64,000 bases of DNA from Porogramme epimiltina (taxonomy: Eukaryota; Basidiomycota; Agaricomycetes; Polyporales; Polyporaceae). Within the stretch, counting starts at the first letter, position 1; the number at the start of each line of letters is the position of its first letter. The DNA is taken from assembly GCA_900155495.1 (NCBI GenBank), contig FTLJ01000794.1:1-64000 (forward strand). Direction: 5' to 3'. The notes beneath the pieces are model-generated. The model was not told the origin of the DNA. It did no database searches and was given only the letters and a program-made list of their open reading frames with translations. The position numbers were made by a program, and so were the translations under genes. This document shows, in pieces, positions 11,190 through 23,037 of this stretch.

Positions 11190-12424
11190 TGCCGTGGTGG
11201 CAGCGGGGGACGTGGGCAGAGGATAGGAGATGCTGGTGCGCGAGCTGTGCCGCCCGCTGACGGACTTTGCGGAACCCCGCGAGTTGGCCGGGATGTTCTT
11301 GAGCGTGCTGCGAGGTGCGTGTCCTTTTTGTCGCCCTAGACTTTCTGCTGACGCGCGCAACCGTAGGGCACCAGCTAGCATGGGAGAAAGCCGAGATTCT
11401 GCACGGCGATATCAGCGTCGGGAACATCCTCATCAACGAGTACCGCGACGCCGCCGGAAAGCTCGTCCGCAAGGCCCTTCTCAACGATTGGGACCTATGC
11501 GAGCACAAAGCTCACATGCCCCCACTGCACGTCCCCATCGAGCCCCAGAACAAGGTACGCCGCGACCCCCCCCCCATCCACCCCCACCCCTGTGCGCGCG
11601 CTTACTGTGCCTCTACGTATACACAGGGCACGTGGTTCTTCCGCTCCGCGCTCTCGCTCCAGTACCCGCGCCGCCCCCGCACGCTCGCAGACGACCTCGA
11701 GGCCACCTTGCACGTCCTGCACGTCCTCACGCTCTCCTTCCGGCGCACGGGCCGCACGCGGGCGCTCGCGCGCTTCGTCGAGAGCGCGTACGCGGCGCGG
11801 TATATGCGCGCGGACGGCGCGTGGGGCGGGGGCGATACGAAGCGTGCAGCGCTCGAGGGCGGAAGCGGGGGTGGGAAGGGGCAGAAGAAGAAGGGACTCG
11901 AGGTAAGGGTGAGAGGCAAGGAGGGACGCAGGGTGAATGGGCTCCTGGGGGAGGTGGAGGGCGTCGTGCGGCGGTTTTATGCAGGGGTGGATTGGGAGGG
12001 GATGGATCGGGTGTATGGGGCGCCGCATCCTGGGTTCGCGCCAACCCCCGCACCCGCATTGGGGGGCGCGGGGGCTGAGAAGCTGTTGGTTAAAGGGGTG
12101 GGGGAGCTGGAGAGCCACGACGCTCTAATCGAGATCTTCACGCGCTACACCGGGGAGCGGGATGTGGACGGGAACGCGGTGGAGTGGACGGTAGACGAGG
12201 CATGCAAGACGGAGCGCAACTTGCTCGAAGCCGCGGAGGCGGAGCGTCGGAGGAAGAGAGAGGACCCGATGTGGTTCGGGTCGTCGGAGTCGACGAACTG
12301 GTGGGGCATCAAGGAGGAGTCCGACGCTGAAGAGGACGAGGAAGGGGACGTGGAGGATGCCGCGCCGCTGCAGAAGAGGCGCAAGCTTGATCATGATGAG
12401 AATGTCGATCCTCACGTGCAGTAG
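11190..12424 (+). pseudogene. 5'-truncated FunK1 kinase (copy D)
   Basis: The 3' part of FunK1 was copied by the tandem duplication. It starts near the AAGDVG codons, then has an in-frame TAG just before an ATG at 11230 that opens MLVRELCRPLTDFAE. It continues LHGDISVGNILINEY, LLNDWDLCEHK and GTWFFRSALSLQYPRR to a KRRKL tail. Introns are at the same places as in copy C (11315-11366, and one ending CACAG near 11626). The first ~400 residues are missing, including the segment with the FLKDCWR motif. From 11230 the frame is open, so a short catalytic-half protein is possible if the ATP4-derived promoter drives it. HRD is HGD, as in copy C. Confidence 0.75.
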
Positions 12425-12501
12425 CATGCTGCTCCTACGATATACCTAGAATACGTAAATGGATTGCATAATGTACAAACTGTGTTGAATACACGTACAA
12501 T

Positions 12502-14272
12502 TCAGCATAACGTACTTCCCTCTGGCCCACACCCCACCTCTCCTTCAGGACTTTGCCTCTCCCTGCCAGCTTCTCCAAGTCCATTATCATTCACTGAATC
12601 ATCGGCCTTGCATCTTTCCTCTTGATAATCAGCCTCAGGATCGGGTGCAAGCGTCGACGGCGCGAGAGAGGAACCCAGAGACCCTAGCACGTGGTCGAAG
12701 CGGATCGTGCTGCTCGCGCCGCCCCAGGAAGTGTGGACGTGGTGGGCGCGAACATTCGCCTCTTGGAGGTTGAGAATGAAGCGGCCGACCAGGACCGCGT
12801 TCAGCCTGATAAGGAGGTGGGCATTAGCCTCGGAGCGGTGGGCTGGAGGAAGGGAAGTATGGAAGGTTGGGACTTACGGCTCGATGATGAGGATGATGTC
12901 GCTGATTTGGCCTGGCAATCCGGCTGAGACGAGCAACTAGGTCGCGGGTTGGTAAGCTATTGAGAGAAGTAATAAGGAGGCGCGTACCGAGCTCGTGGAG
13001 AAGGCCAGGTGCATCGCGTTCATGATCAGTAGAACTCTGGATGGCAAATGTCAATACCGCGCATCGACCTTAGGCAAGAGACATTTCCGGAGAACGGCTT
13101 ACACGAAATATATCATGCCTGACGACGAGATACGTCTTAGCGCGGCGCGACGAGGGCAGGCGGGCGGCGGGACGCACCATCTCTAAGCAAGAGGGCCGAG
13201 AATGACTGTGCGAGGCTCTGGCCCGCCGCACGCGTCATTTTGGTAGTGCTGTACGTCGCGACCCACGTGACAACGATGACGATCAGGTCTGCGGCGATGA
13301 GGCACGAGCGGGAGAGCGCCGTAACTGGTGGAAATCTCTGTCAATTTCAATCCCGGGGGCATCGGGCTGGGGAGGTGACGCACACCTGCGTGGATGTGAT
13401 ATGAGCGCGTACGGATGAGGAGGGGAACCGAAGACGGGTCCTTACAGAATGGAAATTGAATAGGGTTCTTCGACGTCCTGTCCACAGCCGTAGACTGGAT
13501 CGATGCCGATCGTCGACCAATGGAAGTCGGCCTGATTGCACGGAGGCGGTCAGCGTTGGTGCGTTACTGGGGTGATTGCGGGGACATACGAAATTGACCG
13601 CGATGGGGGCTGAGGAGAGCAGGAAGACCAGACCTCCGAGAAGCCAGGACCGCCCGCTTAGTGCATACACCCGGAGCGCGGAGAATGCTGGGCGGACGTA
13701 GGTTGAGGCTAGTACAGGCGAGGAAGTGAAAGTGCTTACCGGCCCATGGGAGGTAGCACATGATCTCGACCGCTCTCGTGCCGTTTGCCCAGTGGCCGCA
13801 GCTAGGGCTTATTTTAGCTTTTGAAATGGTGTCATGAAGCACACCTCGTACCTCTATCATCGGCGTAAGTCACTGATCACTAACGAAGGCACTGGCACTC
13901 ACCACGAGTGTAAACGGATAAAACCCGCGCAGTAGGGTTAAGTTGTAGATGAGGACGAGGTATCGGTTGATGAGGAAAAGGGCAGATGCTAAGGTGCGTT
14001 TTTGCTTCCAGAAGAGCTCGATCTCGTCTCCTATGGTGATAACGTATTCATATATTATGAGAGCTGAGGGAAGCACAAGTTAGTGGCAAATGCGTGTCGG
14101 AGCACATAGCTCGCGAACGCACTTAACGTAGCGAACTCGAAATAATTGCCGATGAAGCTGCGAGGACGCGTCAATGAAGATAGCCAGAACAGATAGGACG
14201 CAATCCTACTTACAAGTCGTTATACGCAGCTATGACGTCAACGGGCCCATAGACACTGAGCGCGTCGGACAT
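12502..14272 (-). CDS. DUF6533 seven-helix membrane protein (copy b)
   Basis: Starts MSDALSVYGPVDVIAAYNDL with the donor at the TTGTAAGTAGG junction. The second exon (CAG, then FIGNYFEFAT, then GTTAAG) leads to TLIIYEYVITIGDEIELFW and KQKRTLASALFLINRYLVL, which are diagnostic for DUF6533. Later exons encode YALSGRSWLLGGLVFLLSS with PIAVNFVCP and the C-terminal VLGSLGSSLAP plus a polar tail to the stop at 12502. It is the tandem twin of copy a, 77 bp tail-to-tail from FunK1 copy D. It is divergent from ATP4, with 661 bp between starts. Function unknown; multi-pass plasma or organelle membrane location is inferred from hydrophobic segments. Confidence 0.75.
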
Positions 14273-14933
14273 TGGTAGCCCCCAAGCCCAGCCGTAGTGA
14301 AAGGCAGGGGCGGAGGGTGAGACAGGGTAGTGGGTTCCGGGACGAAGGTGGGCCGCCGGGATTTAAGAGTCAAGGATCTGCGAGTGCGCTAACGCTGAGT
14401 TGTAGTCGGGTGACAGATCGCAGTTTAGTCGGGCTAACCTCGATACGAGCGTTCGTACCAACGCGGCATCGTGAGTGCAAGCGCGGGTGGCGGAAACTCG
14501 ACATTGACGGCTTAAGCCACTGGCAGATGGACGTGTCCGGGTCGTCGCGCTTGGCACGTCTGGAGGAGTTGAGAGGCGGGTTTGAGAGCCAAAAAGAGGG
14601 CAAAGTCGCGGAGACGGTGAGGATGGGCGCCGACGCGAAGGCAAATATGCTGCTCACGGGTGTCGAGGTATTACGTGGCAATGCGTTCGAATGCAGAGAG
14701 GCCCACGCAATCGCCGTACGGTGGTCGAAGCTTACTCTCATGGGGAGCAAATATAATCTGAAGCGCAGGCGGAATTTGTAGCCGAGTCGGAGGCGGGGGC
14801 GGGCACCGGAAGAGGGACGGGCGAGCGCCGGGGGGTCGTGAGAGATCGGGACGGAAAGTTCCCACGGGGTGAGGCGCTGGGCAAAGAGAGCTGGTCGTGG
14901 CAGGCGACGGCCAGCACCTCTCCCCCATCGTCC
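14273..14933. promoter_or_regulatory. Divergent promoter between DUF6533 copy b and ATP4
   Basis: Separates two start codons facing away from each other. The ATP4-proximal half (about 14700-14933) is conserved at 10967-11131, including a GGCGGGGGCGGGCA block and a CTCTCCCCCATCGTCC stretch just before ATG. No clear TATA box is seen. Confidence 0.5.
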
Positions 14934-16226
14934 ATGGCGTCCAGGATTGCCGTCTCTTCCCTCCGGGCCTCTGGTGCGTCGTCCTCTGGCGTGTCTTGTT
15001 GACCGCACTGTCCTAACCGCGCCCGTGCAGCCTCCCGAGTCCGGCCTCAGGCCGTCTCTGCCGTCCCCCGCGTCCTCGCCGCGTGAGTCCTCTCATCCCT
15101 CTCGTTTCGCTGACGTTCCCCTCGCTCATCTGCGCGCTCCCCTGCTCCTTCTTTGCGCAACCAGCCGGGGCATGGCGAGCTCGTCGAAGCCCCCGCCGGA
15201 AGAGCGCGCGGCCGAGATCATCAACACCCTCCCCTCCTCCCCCGGCCTCGTCACCAAAACCGGCACCGCCATCCTCGGCACGGGCCTTCTCGCCACCGCC
15301 ATCTCCCAGGAGCTCTACGTCGTGAACGAGGAGACCGTCATTGCCGCCGGCTTCTTCATCCTCATTTCCTTCATCTACAAGGTGTGTCCCGTGTCTTTTC
15401 TCTTGCTTGGAGGTAGCGCTCCCGGAGGGCTGTTTTTCGCTTGTCTCCCTTCGCCATCCCTACGTTTCAACGCCCTTCTGTGAGCAATGGATGGGGCGCG
15501 TACATGCGGTCGGATTGGCGTGTGCGGGCCTAGCGGAGAAATCGGCCGTACGGGCGCTTCGGGAAATCCGCCCGTCATGTTCTCTCTGGTTTGCCTTTTT
15601 CGTTCAGAGACTGACTCGCGTCGCGCTGTAGGCCGTGAAGGAGCCGTACCGGGACTGGGCCGAGGGCCACGTCAAGCGCGTCCGCGACATCCTCAACGCG
15701 TCCCGCTCCGAGCACACCCAGGTCGTCAAGGACCGCATCCAGTCTGTTGAGCAGATGAAGGATGTCGTCTCCGTCACCCAGGGTCTCTTTGCGCTCTCCA
15801 AGGTGCGTTCTTTGCCTCTACACCTCTCCCCGACGTATGCCGTGGCGCCAAGAAAGACTCGCGCTGCGTCATCCCCCCTTCCCCTCCCTTCGAACGGTGT
15901 CCTGATGCCCGCATGCAGGAGACCGCGCAGCTGGAGTCCGAGGCTTTCGTCCAGCGCCAGAAGGTCGCGCTCGCGGGCGAGGTCAAGGCTGTCCTCGACA
16001 GCTGGGTTCGCTTCGAGCAGCAGGCCAAGGAGAGCGAGCAGGCCGACCTCGTCAAGAGCGTCGTAGACAGCGTCCTCAAGAGCCTCAACGACCCCAAGAC
16101 CCAGAAGGATGTCCTCGCCAGCGCGGTGGCCGAGATCGAGCGTGAGTGCACTGTTTCTCATTTGAGAATGAGGGGGCTGATGGGCTGCTTGGTGTCGCAG
16201 AGCTGGTCAAGAGCAAGGCTATCTAA
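14934..16226 (+). CDS. ATP4: Mitochondrial F1Fo ATP synthase subunit 4 (subunit b)
   Basis: Six exons (14934-14973, 15031-15082, 15165-15381, 15632-15802, 15919-16141, 16201-16226) give 242 residues, the usual length for the family. Residues 1-31 form an Arg/Ser/Ala-rich, acid-free mitochondrial presequence split over three exons. The motifs SSSKPPPEERAAEIINTLPS, ISQELYVVNEET and the hydrophobic VIAAGFFILISFIYK place the membrane hairpin. The long KEPYRDWAEGHVKRVRDIL region is the charged helix of the peripheral stalk. The protein ends QLVKSKAI, as in other fungal subunits. It holds the F1 head stationary in the inner membrane. The start was chosen because the spliced exon 1 gives a good presequence. 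The promoter and exon 1 are duplicated upstream at 10967-11188. Confidence 0.93.
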
Positions 16227-16940
16227 ACGGTACTGTAGTCAATATGTAGTAGGCTCGGCAGATCGGTTCAATGTGCAACTGCTCTTGCTGAACTCTTTTG
16301 GGCGCGCTTCAGCGTGACGTGTGGCGGGCAGCGCGTCCTTACGCTGCGCTCGGCACGACTTAGCTCGAAGCCTCGGTACGCCGACCGGTGTTTCTGGGTG
16401 CGTAGGCGCGAGCCCGACCGGCGTGCGCAAACAGCGTAAAATAGACTCTTACCGCCGCACATAATCCGGCTGAGAGCTGCGCGGACGTCATGGGTGGTCG
16501 ACGTGCCGCCATGCCGCAACGTGCGACGCGACAACGATCACCGAGAGCCAAGCTCGCAGGTTCCCGTCGGCCCACGGCGCACTGGCTCTAAGGTACCCGC
16601 CCGCCCGCTGGCGCTGTGGGCTGTCGGTGGTTTGCGCAGAAGCGCGCTGGAAGCGCAGCCTGTGATAGATCCGTGATGCACGAGGGCGCGCGTGCGCGAA
16701 TCGCGGCGGGGGCGAGCGGTGCTGGGGGGGGGTGCGCGCTCTGTGCTTTTCGTTGATGCATGATGGATCGACACGGGGCACCGCCTTCGTTGAGGAATGG
16801 GGGGTGGGCCCGGGGAGGGGAGGTATATAGCGAGAGCGGTGCCGGGCGCGGTTCTTGGGCTTCTTTCTTCTCTCCCTCTCCTTTGTTTTCACTTCGCTGT
16901 TTGCTTTTCGGGGAGCGCTTTTTGAGTGGGGACTTACAGT
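16227..16940. other. Intergenic region between ATP4 and DUF6533 copy c
   Basis: Contains the ATP4 3' flank and, just upstream of 16941, the likely promoter of the next gene: a TATATAG at about 16822 and a pyrimidine-rich stretch (16860-16900). I see no gene. Confidence 0.5.
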
Positions 16941-18695
16941 ATGGCTGATCCTGACTACGTCACGGAGGTGATCGAGGCTGCGAAGAGCACGTACGTGTCC
17001 TTCCTCATCGTGCCTCCCTCGTTCTGCACTGACGATGACGCTCCTCCGCAGATATGACGACAACTCGTGTTGGTTCGCGGGGCAGAGTGCGTTCTCCGCT
17101 CCGCCGCCGCCGGCTCGTTGTCGCTTACGTTGTAGCGCTAGCTTTCATGCTCTTCGACCACGCCATCACGCTGGGGCAGGAGATCGACCTCTTTTGGAGG
17201 AGGGGGTGGACGGGCGCGTCCGCGATCTTCCTGCTCAACAGGTACCTCGCGGTCGTCAACTTCGTGCTCGCGATGTGCGAGTACGCGCCGAAGACGGAGC
17301 TGGTGCGTCTGAACGGGCGTTTGCTGAATCATGGGCGATTGCTGACGCGTCTCATTACAGAGGTTTGAAGTCTCTCTTCTGTGGAATACTTGGCCTCAAC
17401 TAACTGACAGGACGCTTGTGCATACAGCTGCAGGCTCGTCATCCAAACACAAGCAAGCATCAACTACCTGCAGTACCTCCCGTGGGCGGGTACGTCGTCT
17501 CCCGCCCCTCCGTCCAGCCCGCACCCGACTTACGTACATACCTCCCAGCGTTCTCCGGGCTGCGCGCGTACGCGTTGAGCGGGCAGAACACTCCCTTCTC
17601 AGCGCTCGTGTTCCTGCTCGCGTTCGCGCCGCTCATGATCAACTTCGTCGTAAGCACCGTTTGTAGTTCGTGCGTCTTTGGGCGGCGCTGACGTGGGTGC
17701 GGGGGTGCCGACAGGCGCAGTTCAGGTCGGGCCTGACGGGCGTGTACGACGCGGTGGACGGGTGCTCTGCTGCGGTGTTCTTTAGCCCGGAGTTGGCGAG
17801 ACGGTGCGTGCTGCCGTGTTGCTGCAGGTTATTTGGACTTGGCTGACTCGCGCTCGACAGAGGTACGGTGCTGCCCTCTGAGCATGTGTGTATATGCGGG
17901 ACACTAATGCGCGCGTTTGCCTGAAACAGTGACCATCGCGTCGCGGACGTCCTTGATCGCGTCAGACGTCCTTCTCTTGGGCGTGACGTGGTTCTCGACG
18001 CTCAAGTGGCGGCACTTGACGCGCGCCGCCGGGAGGACGACGGAATCGCTCTCGGGGATCTTGCTTCGTGACGGTGGGTGGTTCTTCGTTTCCGTTCCGT
18101 GCTCGGGGCTGACCACCATATGGGGATCGCCAGGCACGATATACTGCGCGTAAGTCTATTTAAAGGTCTCCGGAAGAGAGTCAAGGCTGGCTAACCGGGC
18201 TTGGGCTCTAGTGTGCTGCTGCTGCTGAACAGCTTGCATCTTATGTTCACGATGATACAGGTGATCCTCGGATCTGTTCACATCATAGGGGCAGTGACTG
18301 ACTCTAGGTCGGTCTTCAGATTCACAGCGCGAACGAGGCGATCAGCTACTTTAGCGACTTCACAGAGCCGTAAGTTCGCGCGCATTCTCCTCCATGTGTC
18401 CGACTAACGTATGGCCCTTAGCGTAACGACGGTCCTCGTGTCGCGCTTCCTCCTTGACCTGCAGGCCTCGAACCAGCGCGCGCTCAAAGTGGGGACAGAC
18501 GACCCGCTCTACGTGGGATCAACGCTCTCGTCAGCGGGCCGCCAGGGCTCGGTAGTCTTTGCGCGTGTCGTTGGCTCGTTGGGCTCTGCTGTGTCCAGCA
18601 GTATTGAGTATGGGACAGAGGTCGACGACGTGGACAGCGTGAGCACAGTAGCTGAGGTAAAATGCTTAGACTCGGATGGGGAGTCACATGATTGA
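16941..18695 (+). CDS. DUF6533 seven-helix membrane protein (copy c)
   Basis: A third family member, in opposite orientation and more diverged. Exon 1 is MADPDYVTEVIEAAKST (donor at the AGCACGTACG junction). Later exons give ALAFMLFDHAITLGQEIDLF, then WRRGWTGASAIFLLNRYLAV (the diagnostic DUF6533 segment), RLVIQTQASINYLQYLPW and FSGLRAYALSGQ. Further on come LVFLLAFAPLMINF, ASRTSLIASDVLLLGVTWF and TTVLVSRFLLDLQ, and a polar C-terminus ending SDGESHD. About nine short exons are needed. The edges around 17070-17145 are uncertain. Three copies around ATP4 point to local duplication. Function unknown. Confidence 0.75.
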
Positions 18696-18940
18696 TACGG
18701 TTATTGCTGGGGAGGAAGGGTAGAGGTTGTCTATGTTAATGTGTATGTTATGACTATTACTTATACATATCTGTAACAAACATGTGTAGTAACGAAGGAG
18801 GACATTGAAACTGCTGCGAACAGCGCCGAAAAACCGCTCCCCACGCGCTACATGGTCTTGTAGACGCTAGGCGGTTCTGGGGGCGTTAGCTGTGCTTAGA
18901 CATCTACCACCATCTACCTCGACTCATCTTCTGCTAACTT

Positions 18941-20153
18941 ATGGACCGCTGCCCGATCGAAATCCTCTTCCTCATCTTCTCTCATGCATGCACAGACGAT
19001 GGCTTTACCGGTCTCTCCTTATCACTAGTATCTAAACACATCCGCAAAACCTCTCGCTTGCACGCCCTTCAATCCGTGGCTCTGTACGGCACAGATCAGG
19101 TCGTCGCCTTCTCCAACCATCTGGAAAGCCTCGAACCCAAGAGCCGCCGCGTGCAGCACCTCTTCCTCACCGACCGGCAGCGAGTATGGATGGAGTATCC
19201 GAAGGACCAGGACCGGATACAGTGGTACCAAGACCGCCTCCGCGAAGACTTCCGCATCGCCCCCGTGCGCGAGTACCCCGGCGCGCCCCTCCTCCGCCTC
19301 CTCGCCCTCGCCGCGCCGACCCTGAGCACCCTTGCGCTCCTCCTCTTCGACCGCTACGACGCTCACCCGCTCTCCGTGCCCCTCCCCGCCCTCCGCGAGC
19401 TCACCCTCCACGCGTCCTCGCTCCACAGCGTGCACGCGCCGCCCGCGGCCGTGGCCCTTGGCGACCCGAGTCCTGGGCCAAGCTCCGCACACGCCGCCGC
19501 GGAGTGCACGGGCCTCCGCCGCCTACACATCGTGCAGGACAAGTCCGCGATCCGCCACAGCGTGCCGCGCGCGGTCGCGCACCTCGCGCCGCGCCTCACG
19601 CACCTCCGTCTCTCGCGCGTCACCGGTGCGTGGCTTCCCCAGGACGAGATCGTGGCCGGGCTGGAGCGGCTCCTCGGCGCGGACGGGGACCTGGGAATCG
19701 GAACGGGCGGGTTCCCGCCGACGCTGCAGCGCGTCGTGCTGCAGATGCTGGAGTATGAACAGCCGCGGTTACTGGTGAGTGCGACCATTCTGTGGGCTGT
19801 GGGCTGTCAGTGACGGAGCGGGGCTGATGCAGGACACCCGCGGCCGGATCGTGGGGTGTGTGCGTGTTCTGCCACAGCCGTCGCGGTTCCCGATGGCGGG
19901 ACAGCTGAAGGACCTCGCGATGCGCGACGTACGCCGCCGGATCGTGCTCGTCAAGCCGCTCCTCCGCAAGTCTCCGGACAACATCTTCGCCGAGGGTAGA
20001 GACACGGACGTCGCCTACTACATAGGTCTCAAGGCTAGCTGGGAGGATCGCGTGGTTGGGAAGGAGGTTGTTTGGGAGGTGCCGTACTCGGAGGTGCTAG
20101 CGTCGTACCGCTTCTCGCCCACGGCAGCGGGAGGCCCGTCTAGGGAGTTGTGA
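18941..20153 (+). CDS. F-box-type protein
   Basis: Two exons (18941-19774 and 19833-20153) give 384 residues. The N-terminus MDRCPIEILFLIFSHACTDD continues into SLSLVSKHIRKTSRLH. This is the compact F-box seen in Agaricomycete proteins (P.EIL..IF......... SLVSK.....). Such domains recruit Skp1 of SCF ubiquitin ligases. The middle is leucine-rich (LLRLLALAAPTLSTLALLL and LTHLRLSRV), consistent with an irregular LRR-like substrate-binding part. The 58-nt intron is phase 0. The substrate is unknown. The upstream spacing to DUF6533 copy c is 245 bp. Confidence 0.75.
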
Positions 20154-20930
20154 TGATTAGGCTTGAGGCGCGTCCTGTTTAGTTCTCTATTCTATGTTCA
20201 TCCACCCCCTCTTGCATCCGGACCCTCGTCCACAATCCACCTAAACCCGAACCTCTATTCCTTGACAACGCGAAGACACCTTGCGAAAGCTGCCGCCACA
20301 CTATCCCGAACCATCCCACTCAAGTGCCGATGCATATTCGTCTTGGGTGCTGTATGTGGGTCGCGGAGCGCGCTATGTATGTGCTCAGTTGTTTTCCGCG
20401 GACGGTCGTGAGGAGGCGATACTTATCGGAGATATGGAACCGCTGTTGAGCGATTAGTGACTGCTGGCGTTCGATTTTTTCTTTTGGGGATGTCTTCTCC
20501 CCACGGATTACGTGAGGTCGTGGCACGCGTTCCCGCACTTCTGACTCGAAGCGAAGCCATAATGCTCACCGCCTCCCGCCCCATGAAGGACCACGAAATA
20601 TTGGGTAGGGAAGAGAACCTGAATTGTATAGACAGGTGAGTGCGGCATTACACTATCCGAGTTTCGAGGTGTAGACGATATGTTACAGCAGCGACCACTG
20701 GCCTCCTGACTTGATAACCACGTCAGGACGAGGAATAAAAAGCGTTACGAACATTACAAACCGATGATTTTGAAAACCCACGCGGCACTGAACGTGTTGC
20801 ACAGCGTTGCCGCAAGCTCGGCGGCGCCAAACATTCGCTTATATGGGCCTTAGAAGCCACCACAGCATCCTCATCCTCATTCTCATCCTCTCCCATCCTC
20901 CACCTTCACGCGCCCACAATCCGCAAAACC
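20154..20930. other. Intergenic region
   Basis: No convincing gene. Just before the next start, 20866-20906 is a CATCCTC/CATTCTC pyrimidine-rich microsatellite-like tract, probably the 5' UTR or core promoter of the downstream gene. A TTATATGG motif at about 20837 could serve as a TATA element. Confidence 0.4.
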
Positions 20931-21885
20931 ATGGATCATAGACAAGCAATAGATACGTATCATACGGTTTTCATGGGACACATCAAGATAGAGCGGGCGT
21001 GCTTCCATTCCCTCTTCCAGCCATACGATGAGGCCACACACTTACGAGAGTGTTGGGCCCGACTCACCTCTCGCGCATGTGCAGACCTGCCCGCGGTTTG
21101 CTCGTCTGAGAAATCAATTGGAGAAACGTACTGGGATGCCCAACTGGAGCTCGCTGCAAGGTGCGTCGTTCTGTCGGTCGCCAAGTCCCCTCCGTCGAGT
21201 GTCGACCGCCCGGACCGCACGCTCTAACTACCTTTCGTTCGATAGGCTCGCTAGCGGCTGGCACACGCCTGAAGGCCCTGATGGATATACAGCAGCATCA
21301 GTCGCGAAACGCATCACCGACGCGGCTGAGTCGACACGCGCCCCTGACAAAGGTGTGGAGTTGCCGCCGGCCGCGGTGGCGGCAAAGGCGCACGCATTAG
21401 CCGCCTACATATCCATGAGCGAATGTTATACGGTCTTAAGCCACAAAGATGCAATTCTCAAGCTATGCGACGCTGCGGAAGCAGCAGCGGAGGTGGCTCG
21501 TGCGGGACTCACTTCTCAGGTCGTACTCGATGTGGGTGTGGCCATGCGAGACGTGGCGTACCACTTAAATGCAGACTTAAGTGCGTATGCGTGGCTAGAG
21601 CCCCTACTAAGTAGCGTTAGCGATGCTAAGGCACGCCGGGGCGTGGGTACATTCTTCTCACCGAATGTAGAGGGGATGCTGATATCTTGGACATGCAGCC
21701 CTTACCGCCGACGATCAGCCTTTCGGAAGAGACGAAGCGGATGATGCTAAGATATCTGGATGCTGAGCAACTGTGGCGCACTGGGCGAGCAACTGCAAGT
21801 AAAGCGACTCAATCGCTGAGAAGGACTGACTACGGGGCTTCATAGGCTGTTTCTCAGAAGGAATAGATTCGCGGTATAGAAGTTA
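20931..21885 (+). pseudogene. MYND-family relative without the zinc finger, frameshifted near its C-terminus
   Basis: Exon 1 starts MDHRQAIDTYHTVFMGHIKI. An intron (about 21161-21244) follows LELAAR, and exon 2 reads LASGWHTPEGPDGYTAASV. It continues KAHALAAYISMSECYTVLS, then DAAEAAAEVARAGLTSQVVL and DVGVAMRDVAYHLN. The intact neighbour at 22116 aligns along its whole length. Near 21670 the frame shifts by one: the current frame ends at 21744, while the expected SEETKRMMLRYLDAEQLW lies in another frame. A second shift occurs near 21815. The last ~60 residues are therefore scrambled. The helical core resembles the AHSLAARA...ANEAARLSLVSP region of the MYND-finger proteins nearby, but no finger is present. 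Function unknown. Confidence 0.65.
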
Positions 21886-22115
21886 TAGTATGTTACAGCA
21901 GATCACGTTGGGACAAGTAGGGATTGAACGCGTTATAAACATTACGAATCTATTATCTAGAAAACCCACGCGCCATTGTGCGACTTCCAAAGCGTTGCCG
22001 TAAGCACCATAGCGCCAAACACCTCATCGCTTATATGCAGACCTTAGAAACCACCACCATCACATCATCAGTTTTTCTCGTCCGCCACCTTCGCTCACCC
22101 ACAACGCATACAAAC

Positions 22116-23037
22116 ATGGAACAGGATCGACCAGACGATGAGAGCTTCACTAGACACCTCGATATAGAGCGCGCCTGCTTCTTCCCCCTTACTCAACCAT
22201 TAGATGAGGTCGCACACATAGAAGAGTGCTGGGCACGACTTACCTCACGCACCCATGCTGACCTCCTCGCGGCTTGCTCTTCCGAGAAGATAATAGGAGA
22301 AGCTGGATGGGTAGCGCTACTCGAGCTCTCTACAAGGTACGCTGTTTCACGGCTCATCAATCCCCCTCGGCCGAGCGCTGACCACCAGCCTCGCCACACG
22401 TCCCGACTACCTTCCGTTCGACAGACTCCTAAGCGGCTGGCGCACGCCAGACGGCCCCAACGCACACACAGCAGGAACTGCCACGAAGCGCATTACCGAT
22501 GCCGCCGAGACGATGCGGGGCACAGACCGAGGCGTAGACTCGCCACCAGCCGCGGTGACGGCCCGGGCACACGCATTGGCCGCCTACATCTCGTTCGGCA
22601 GATGTTATACTGTCGCGGACCACGACTATGCGATTGTCGAGTTGTGTGACGCTGCAGAGGCGGCCGCGGAGGTGGCTCGTGCAGGCCTGGCTAGTCGGGT
22701 CGTGCTCGAGGTAGGGGTGGCGCTGCGAGATGTGGCGCGCCCTCTGAGGATAGACTTGAGCGCGTATACGTGGCTCGAGCCTCTGCTAAGCGGTGTTGGC
22801 GATGCCGAGGCCCATTGGGATGTCAGTTCATCCATCTTTTTGACGGCAGAGAATACTGACGTCGTGGAGAAGCAGCACATCCCGCCAGCTATCAGGTTCT
22901 CAGAAGAAACGAAGCAGACGATGTTGAGATATCTTGATGCTGAGCAACTGTGGCGCACTGGGGCATCAACTGCTGGTAAAGTCGATCCGATCACCCAGAG
23001 GGACCTAACTGCGGGACTCAATAAGCTGTTTCTTTGA
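22116..23037 (+). CDS. MYND-family relative without the zinc finger
   Basis: Two exons (22116 to about 22336, then about 22425-23037) encode MEQDRPDDESFTRHLDIERA, CWARLTSRTHADLLAACSSE, then LLSGWRTPDGPNAHTAG. The core is ARAHALAAYISFGRCYTVAD and DAAEAAAEVARAGLASRVVL, with EVGVALRDVARPLRIDLSAY. The end is SEETKQTMLRYLDAEQLWR through GLNKLFL. It is an intact tandem paralogue of the gene at 20931. The alternation of helix-like segments and the ANE/AAE...VGxxxRD pattern parallel the MYND proteins downstream, suggesting a shared fold that lost (or never had) the finger. No known family name and no membrane or signal segment. Function unknown. Confidence 0.65.

Larger units (their letters stand above)
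11190..14990. repeat. Tandem duplication, unit 2 (about 3.8 kb)
   Basis: Direct repeat of unit 1. It holds the FunK1 3' part (copy D), DUF6533 gene b and the genuine ATP4 5' end. Divergence between units is moderate (scattered substitutions and small indels), so the event is not very recent. Confidence 0.85.
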
